DNA from: an uncultured Chryseolinea sp.
Lineage (GTDB): Bacteria > Bacteroidota > Bacteroidia > Cytophagales > Cyclobacteriaceae
Assembly (NCBI GenBank): GCA_946478915.1
Contig: CAMLER010000181.1
Location: forward strand, 1-8,806
Reading direction: 5' to 3'
DNA length: 8,806 nt
Shown here: positions 4,668 to 8,806 of the stretch, one piece after another
Numbering within the stretch: position 1 is the stretch's first letter
Layout of the letters: each line of letters begins with the position of its first letter
Made by a program: the position numbers and the translations under genes
Notes under the pieces: generated by a model
What the model saw: only the letters and a program-made list of their open reading frames with translations
Told to the model about the DNA's origin: nothing
The model's database searches: none

Positions 4668-7181
4668 ATGAAGGGATTATATAAGTTATTAATAGTAATT
4701 CAGAAATGGCTGCGAAAAATCGCGCGCTGGATTTTCCGCCTTTTAACCAAATCTTTTAATGCTCTCAATCGGAAAAAGCGGTATGCAATTCCATTCTATT
4801 CCGTCGTTGCTTATTTCTTCCTGGTAATACTTATCATTCAGTTCTCAGGTGATTCAAAGTATGATAGAATAATTCACAATAAACGAGTCAATGACGTTAC
4901 ATCGATAAATCCAATCCAGGTTTCACGCGAGATTCAGCCAACAACCATCAAAGAAATAGTCGACGCGATTAAAGGTTCACAAGGCCCCGTTTCTATTGGG
5001 GGAGGTCGATTCAGCATGGGTGGGCAAATCGGATTTGAAAATAGCCTCCATATCGACATGCGGAAGTACAATAAAGTTTTAGCGTTGGATACAGCTAACA
5101 AAACGGTAACGGTACAATCAGGCATAGTTTGGAGAGACCTGCAAAAAGTGATAGACCCGCATGACCTTTCTATTAAGATCATGCAGACCTATGCAAACTT
5201 CACGGTAGGCGGATCGGTTTCAGTTAATTGCCACGGTAGGTATATTGGCCATGGCCCTATTGTGTCGTCGGTGTTGGAAATAAAACTTGTTTCGGCCTCT
5301 GGCGAAATCATAACGGCAAACAGGAATGAAAATCAAGATATTTTTGCTGCGGCTATTGGCGGATATGGTGGCGTAGGTGTTCTTGTTGAAATTAAATTAC
5401 AGCTTGTGGACAATGTTAAGGTGGAGCGCCAGACCGTTTTAGTTGAAGCCAATGACTACAATTCCTTTTTCAATCAAAATATCAGAAATGATTCCAACGT
5501 AATTTTTCAGAACGGCGACTTGTATCCGCCCGATTTTGATGAGATTAACAGCGTCGCGTGGAAAAGAACTGACAAAGAATTAACGGACGAGATACGTGTC
5601 ACACCCGAAGGAGAAAATTATTGGTTGGAGGCGCAACTTATGAAGTTCGTTTCTTCTGGCGATCTTGGAAAATGGGCGCGGCAGAATATCGGCGATCCGT
5701 ACCTCTATAATAAGGAAAAGGTTGTGTGGAGAAACCGGGAAGCAAGCTACGATGTGCAGGAACTTGAACCCGCTTCAAGAAAAGATGAAACTTACGTTCT
5801 CCAGGAATATTTTATTCCAGTGGATAACATCACATCATTCATTCCAAAAATGAAAGCCATTTACGATCGCTACGATGTGAATGTAATAAATGTATCGCTA
5901 CGACATGCCTACCCGGACAAAGAAACGTATCTGTCGTGGGCGGCTGAGGAGGTTTTTGCTTTTGTTATTTACTATAAGCAAGGTACGGATCAGGAATCAA
6001 GGGAAGTCGTGAGGCAATGGACCGTTGAAATGACAGACGCTATCCTCAGCGAAAATGGGCGGTGGTACCTTCCGTATCAACCTCACGCGACTGTAGAACA
6101 GTTTCGGAAGGGATTCCTAAATTCTGATAAGTACTTTGAAGTTAAAAACAGGCTTGACCCTCAACACCGGTTTACCAATAAACTTTTGGATAAGTATAAT
6201 CCTTATCTAATGGAAAAACTCTCCAGGAGAAGAGAGAACATCAAAGGATATTACCGGGATGAAGCGCAAACATTTCTTACAGTTCCCGAATGGTATCTTG
6301 TATTCAATCCAAAAGAGTATGCAGACTATCTTGAAGATGGGAATAATCCCTCCGATTTCCCGTTCTACGCTTCAATAGACGAGTATTGGAGTCTATATGA
6401 CAGATCAATGAAACTGGTGTCACATGCCTACGATGAGAACGAAGAATATAACACAATGTTGAAAGTTATTGGGGTAAGTGTCACAATGGAGTACACAGCA
6501 AAAATGCTTTATGAAAACTCCATCGGAAGAATTTTTTCCTGGTTTTCAAACGGAACCCTGTCCGACGAAGAGAGAATAATTCTTCATGCGCATCGCGCGT
6601 ACAGTGATTTTATTTACGACAAGGCATGGTATGAATTCGAATTTATGCCATGGGTAAAAAAAGTGTGGAGTGAGTCCAACAGTGCTGAAAGCAATTGGGT
6701 GAGAAAAATGGAACGAAAAGTCTTCTTCACTCTTGAATTTACCTTCAAAGCCGCATACGCCAAATTGATAGAATGGGGAGCCAAGGCTAGTTATGAAGAA
6801 CCCGTCACTGAAATTTATCTTATGGCAACTGCACCCGATTCTCTAAAGAATCTTGATCACTTGAAAATCATTCACGAAGCAGATAGCAATAAAATAATTA
6901 GCATCACCCGTTGGGGAGCCTTCACCAAAACGGTGTTAGACCTGGCAACAAAAGACATCGGCATATCTGAAATTGGAGGCAACGATGAGATCGTCATTTC
7001 TGTTCTGGCTGGAAAGGACGAAAATCAGTTTGATGACAGTAACCTTTTGTACAAATCCCGCATTGTGACGAAGGTTGACCGCGAAAGACGTGTTTATCTT
7101 CTGCCGGTAGCCGGACTTTTAGATTTCATTCAGGAGGCAAACAAAAAAGGCTTGGAGGTCGAGCACGTTTTTGATTATTAG
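4668..7181 (+). CDS. Membrane-anchored FAD-linked oxidase with a large unknown C-terminal extension
   Basis: This 837-residue protein has a basic N-terminus (to about 40) and one membrane segment (FYSVVAYFFLVILIIQFS, 43-60). An FAD-binding domain of the PCMH/VAO type follows (about 85-250): GPVSIGGGRFSMGGQ (106-120), TVQSGIVWRDLQ (148-159), NFTVGGSVSVNCHG (177-190) and GGYGGVGVLVEIKL (231-244). A substrate/cap region ends in LDPQHRFTNKLLDKY (496-510), the usual ending of aldonolactone-oxidase-type enzymes. About 325 residues then remain (511-837), starting near DEAQTFLTVPEWYLVF (531-546); I do not recognise this part. At the usual covalent-FAD histidine (G-x-R-H-S in AldO-like enzymes) there is Phe115, so FAD is probably non-covalent. 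It likely oxidises an alcohol or sugar-like substrate. It follows the methyltransferase gene by 6 bp, implying a joint pathway. The oxidase class is sure; the substrate is not. Confidence 0.88.
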   Translation: MKGLYKLLIVIQKWLRKIARWIFRLLTKSFNALNRKKRYAIPFYSVVAYFFLVILIIQFSGDSKYDRIIHNKRVNDVTSINPIQVSREIQPTTIKEIVDAIKGSQGPVSIGGGRFSMGGQIGFENSLHIDMRKYNKVLALDTANKTVTVQSGIVWRDLQKVIDPHDLSIKIMQTYANFTVGGSVSVNCHGRYIGHGPIVSSVLEIKLVSASGEIITANRNENQDIFAAAIGGYGGVGVLVEIKLQLVDNVKVERQTVLVEANDYNSFFNQNIRNDSNVIFQNGDLYPPDFDEINSVAWKRTDKELTDEIRVTPEGENYWLEAQLMKFVSSGDLGKWARQNIGDPYLYNKEKVVWRNREASYDVQELEPASRKDETYVLQEYFIPVDNITSFIPKMKAIYDRYDVNVINVSLRHAYPDKETYLSWAAEEVFAFVIYYKQGTDQESREVVRQWTVEMTDAILSENGRWYLPYQPHATVEQFRKGFLNSDKYFEVKNRLDPQHRFTNKLLDKYNPYLMEKLSRRRENIKGYYRDEAQTFLTVPEWYLVFNPKEYADYLEDGNNPSDFPFYASIDEYWSLYDRSMKLVSHAYDENEEYNTMLKVIGVSVTMEYTAKMLYENSIGRIFSWFSNGTLSDEERIILHAHRAYSDFIYDKAWYEFEFMPWVKKVWSESNSAESNWVRKMERKVFFTLEFTFKAAYAKLIEWGAKASYEEPVTEIYLMATAPDSLKNLDHLKIIHEADSNKIISITRWGAFTKTVLDLATKDIGISEIGGNDEIVISVLAGKDENQFDDSNLLYKSRIVTKVDRERRVYLLPVAGLLDFIQEANKKGLEVEHVFDY

Positions 7182-7225
7182 AACACAACCGCCGCGGCAT
7201 AGGGGCTGCACCTAAACACGCTATG

Positions 7226-7259
7226 GTGTTCAAGTGTTGGGGTGCGAAGTGTTGAAGTT
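7226..7259 (+). repeat. 34-bp GTGTTGA-type intergenic repeat, copy 1
   Basis: This unit reads as GTGTT-CAA, GTGTTGGG, GTGCGAA and GTGTTGAAGTT. It is a string of degenerate octamers built on GTGTTGA with one GTGCGA unit in the third place. It matches copy 2 at 29 of 34 positions and inverted copy 3 at 27 of 34. It lies in the 149-bp gap between the convergent oxidase and PepSY-like genes, 44 bp after the oxidase stop. Its left end can also pair with AACAC at 7215-7219, and GCACC at 7208-7212 pairs with GGTGC at 7241-7245, so a small hairpin is possible. No T tract follows. Confidence 0.7.
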
Positions 7260-7330
7260 CGCGCTAAAAATGAATGTACCAACCATTTCGCTAACAAACA
7301 TCAGGGTAGATGTCAAGAACTTCCCCTGCA

Positions 7331-7801
7331 TTAGCAAATGGGTGCACACCTATACAATCGCTGCTCTTTTTTCAGAATTTTTCCAGTCGGGTCGATCGAC
7401 AACGTAAGATCCTCCTCATCTGAAGATGCATCCACAGAATAGTGCGGAGCTTTTCCTGGAGCGGTGATGAGAAAAAAATTATCCAATTCATAACCGGGGC
7501 AATTATCCTTTGCAACTTTCATAACAGGTGCCGGGAGATTCGTAGGAAGAATAGCCTCTGTTGTTTCAATCCATTTACCGTCAAGGCTGATCTCAACACC
7601 CTTCATGGAAGTATTGCTAATCAGACTTGCAACGTACTTTCCTCGCTTCTTATCCAATACCCACATTGTAACTGGCTGACTGTTCGTTTGTGCGGAGGCG
7701 ACAGCTCTTACATTGGCTGGTACTTCGCTTTCCTTTATTTGTTGCGCCTTGGATGTAAGAGAAAATGCGGACAAAACGAGAACTAGAGAAAGTATCTTCA
7801 T
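7331..7801 (-). CDS. Secreted PepSY-like protein
   Basis: The frame is open back to 7870, but the ATG at 7801 starts directly with a Sec signal peptide (MKILSLVLVLSAFSLTSKA, cleavage before QQ at about residue 20) and is preferred, giving 156 residues. The mature protein looks like two tandem PepSY-like (BLIP-like) units common in Bacteroidota. The first is ESEVPANVRAVASA (25-38) with strands WVLDKKRGKYVASLI and VEISLDGKWIET. The second is LPAPVMKVAKDNCPGYELD (89-107) with strands FFLITAPGKAPHYSVD and LTLSIDPTGKILKKE. Each has the usual order of a helix followed by antiparallel strands ending in a D-x-x-G turn. Such proteins are periplasmic and thought to bind peptides or inhibit proteases; none of this is shown here. 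The C-terminus carries two extra Cys (CAPIC). It is divergent from the secreted protein gene at 7983. Confidence 0.85.
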   Translation of the reverse strand: MKILSLVLVLSAFSLTSKAQQIKESEVPANVRAVASAQTNSQPVTMWVLDKKRGKYVASLISNTSMKGVEISLDGKWIETTEAILPTNLPAPVMKVAKDNCPGYELDNFFLITAPGKAPHYSVDASSDEEDLTLSIDPTGKILKKEQRLYRCAPIC

Positions 7802-7982
7802 GCGATTTTTTTTGTAGTTGAACGGAGTAGTGCGCAATTGGTTGTAGGAAAGAATAAACAATGACAACAATGCGTTTGGTCAAGTAAATCGAACACCTGA
7901 TCAGAGTCTGGACACACGCACACTCTTATTTCCGTACTTTGAATAGCGAAGAACAATTGGAAACATATTAAACTTCAAAGCA

Positions 7983-8456
7983 ATGAAAACAGCAAATTAC
8001 ACTCACTGGCGCAATACAATAGTTGGAGTTGCGCTCTGCAGTATTCTATTCGCATTCTCAGGCCTTACCGGCGCGCACAACGTTCAAGTCTATCTCGATG
8101 ATGAACTTGTAATTGACCATTATGTGGATTCCAGGACTATAACACCAAAAATTCTTGTCGATCCTGCTGAAAATTATGGACAGTTAATTGTAAAGTATAA
8201 CGAGTGCGGACGAACGGTTACCGGCCGGGTAATCACCATCAAAACTGAAGAAAACAAAGTCCTTAAAGAATGGCGCTTCGAAGGCTCATCGTCCGGGCTG
8301 GCTAACCCAATGCAAATTTCTGTAAAAGAAATTACGAGCCTGAAGCAAAAAGGCTCAAATTCAGTTAACCTTTTTTATTCATCTGATGATTTTCGTGAAG
8401 GTCAGCAAATTGCGTCGCTGGTGTTAAGTGGTGAGGCAACGACGGCAGCTAAATAG
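7983..8456 (+). CDS. Secreted protein of unknown function
   Basis: This 157-residue product has a basic N-terminus (MKTANYTHWRNT), a hydrophobic signal segment (IVGVALCSILFAFSGLTG, 13-30) and probable cleavage near residue 30-31. The mature part is mostly beta-like: VQVYLDDELVIDHYV (34-48), GQLIVKYNECGRTVTGRVITIKTEE (two segments within 66-90), VLKEWRFEG (93-101) and SVNLFYSSD (127-135). This suggests a small beta-sandwich of about 125 residues. The single mature Cys (75) and the lack of catalytic-looking residues argue for a binding or structural role. I do not recognise a family. The ATG is well placed for the signal peptide. A 181-bp gap separates it from the divergent PepSY-like gene, and its stop is followed after 5 bp by a 34-bp repeat. 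Confidence 0.78.
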   Translation: MKTANYTHWRNTIVGVALCSILFAFSGLTGAHNVQVYLDDELVIDHYVDSRTITPKILVDPAENYGQLIVKYNECGRTVTGRVITIKTEENKVLKEWRFEGSSSGLANPMQISVKEITSLKQKGSNSVNLFYSSDDFREGQQIASLVLSGEATTAAK

Positions 8457-8461
8457 TCGAT

Positions 8462-8495
8462 GTGTTGAAGTGTTGAGGTTCGATGTGTTGAGGTT
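8462..8495 (+). repeat. 34-bp GTGTTGA-type intergenic repeat, copy 2
   Basis: The unit reads GTGTTGAA, GTGTTGAG, GTTCGAT and GTGTTGAGGTT, the same octamer string as copy 1 (29 of 34 identical). Its first part, TCGATGTGTTGARG, recurs with a 23-bp period at 8457-8470 and 8480-8493. It starts 5 bp after the stop of the secreted protein gene at 8456. With copy 3 it forms an inverted pair (29 of 34 positions complementary) separated by 40 bp, so a long imperfect hairpin could form in the convergent gap. Confidence 0.75.
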
Positions 8496-8535
8496 TCGGA
8501 ATATTACAGGGTGGAGAAAAGTTTTATTCTGGCGT

Positions 8536-8569
8536 AACACCAACACATCGCACTTCAACACATCAACAC
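8536..8569 (-). repeat. 34-bp GTGTTGA-type intergenic repeat, copy 3 (inverted)
   Basis: Read on the minus strand this is GTGTTGAT, GTGTTGAA, GTGCGAT and GTGTTGGTGTT, matching copy 2 at 29 of 34 and copy 1 at 27 of 34. The stop codon TGA of the LytTR gene (8563-8565) lies inside the unit, as part of GTGTTGA, so the repeat has supplied or replaced the end of that gene. The gene's last two codons (R, C) and its stop span the junction. Confidence 0.75.
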
Positions 8570-8806
8570 CGTTTAAAGAGTCTGCTCCCCAAAATTTGAT
8601 TCATCACCTGCTCGCGGAGTGAACGACTGATGGGAACTCGGGCATCGTCCAGAACGATCTCATCACCGTCGATCGCTGTAACATGAGGAAGAGAAATCAG
8701 AAAGGATTTGTGAACTTTCAGGAATCGATCTTTAGGCAGCTGATTTTCGAGACTGGTCAAAGTGATGTATGTTATCAATTTTCTGCCTTTGACATGGATG
8801 ACCGCA
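8563..8806 (-). CDS. LytTR-family response regulator, C-terminal part only
   Basis: The frame stays open to the right edge, so the gene is cut there and only the last 80 or so codons are seen. Read from the edge, AVIHVKGRKLITYITLTSLENQL is followed by FLKVHKSFLISLPHV, then DGDEIVLDD and VPISRSLREQVMNQIL. This is the LytTR DNA-binding domain: the tLksLe.qLp helix, the F-x-x-vHKS(F/Y) motif and the final iPisRs turn. In Bacteroidota this domain usually sits behind a receiver domain and is paired with a LytS-like histidine kinase; both would lie beyond the window. A TTG at 8778 could be mistaken for a start but sits inside the domain. The last codons fall in repeat copy 3. Confidence 0.92.
   Translation of the reverse strand, partial: AVIHVKGRKLITYITLTSLENQLPKDRFLKVHKSFLISLPHVTAIDGDEIVLDDARVPISRSLREQVMNQILGSRLFKRC

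Noticed and set aside
8462..8569. CRISPR array or insertion-sequence ends
   Set aside because: The copies are degenerate, one is inverted, there are no regular unique spacers, and the 40 bp between them cannot hold a transposase.
8462..8569. Intrinsic terminator
   Set aside because: The potential stem is long but imperfect, the loop is 40 nt, and no T tract follows on either strand.
8428..8622. Plus-strand open frame over the 34-bp repeats
   Set aside because: It overlaps the ends of two well-supported genes and consists largely of translated repeat.

Overview
The window looks like a chromosomal piece of a member of the Bacteroidota, most likely a soil or aquatic Cytophagia/Chitinophagia-type organism. 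This is inferred from the gene families: a LytTR response regulator, a PepSY-like secreted protein whose signal peptide ends in SKA-QQ, a minimal SusC/TonB-plug-like protein and a lipoprotein with an LGSC lipobox. Moderate GC and the general lack of strong Shine-Dalgarno sites agree. No tRNA, rRNA, CRISPR array, transposase or phage gene was seen.

Layout, left to right. The edge (3-74) may hold the last codons of a plus-strand gene, followed by a hairpin terminator shared with a convergent minus-strand gene. That gene (133-477) encodes a small secreted protein resembling an isolated TonB-receptor plug motif. A minus-strand lipoprotein of unknown function follows (600-1151). The stretch 1152-1588 has no convincing intact gene but holds a minus-strand reading frame that appears frameshifted (1251-1539). 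Two tandem plus-strand paralogues of about 80 residues come next (1589-1834 and 2093-2335; about 70% identical), with a textbook rho-independent terminator between them. A minus-strand, membrane-anchored alpha/beta hydrolase (2360-3157) faces them.

The plus-strand centre starts with a small winged-helix-like protein (3365-3568). A 145-bp leader follows, carrying three direct copies of AAAACTTATC about 50 bp apart. It leads into a tightly linked pair: a class I methyltransferase-like protein with a twin-arginine-type N-terminus (3714-4661) and, 6 bp later, an 837-residue membrane-anchored FAD oxidase (4668-7181). The oxidase carries an unrecognised C-terminal extension of about 325 residues. 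This pair is the best candidate for an undescribed functional unit. Its substrate cannot be read from the sequence.

The right part holds a minus-strand secreted PepSY-like protein (7331-7801), a divergent secreted protein of unknown function (7983-8456), and the C-terminal LytTR DNA-binding domain of a response regulator that runs off the right edge (8563 onward, minus strand). Three copies of a degenerate 34-bp GTGTTGA-based repeat lie in the two convergent intergenic gaps (7226-7259, 8462-8495 and, inverted, 8536-8569). They look like a dispersed intergenic repeat family that settles at gene 3' ends.
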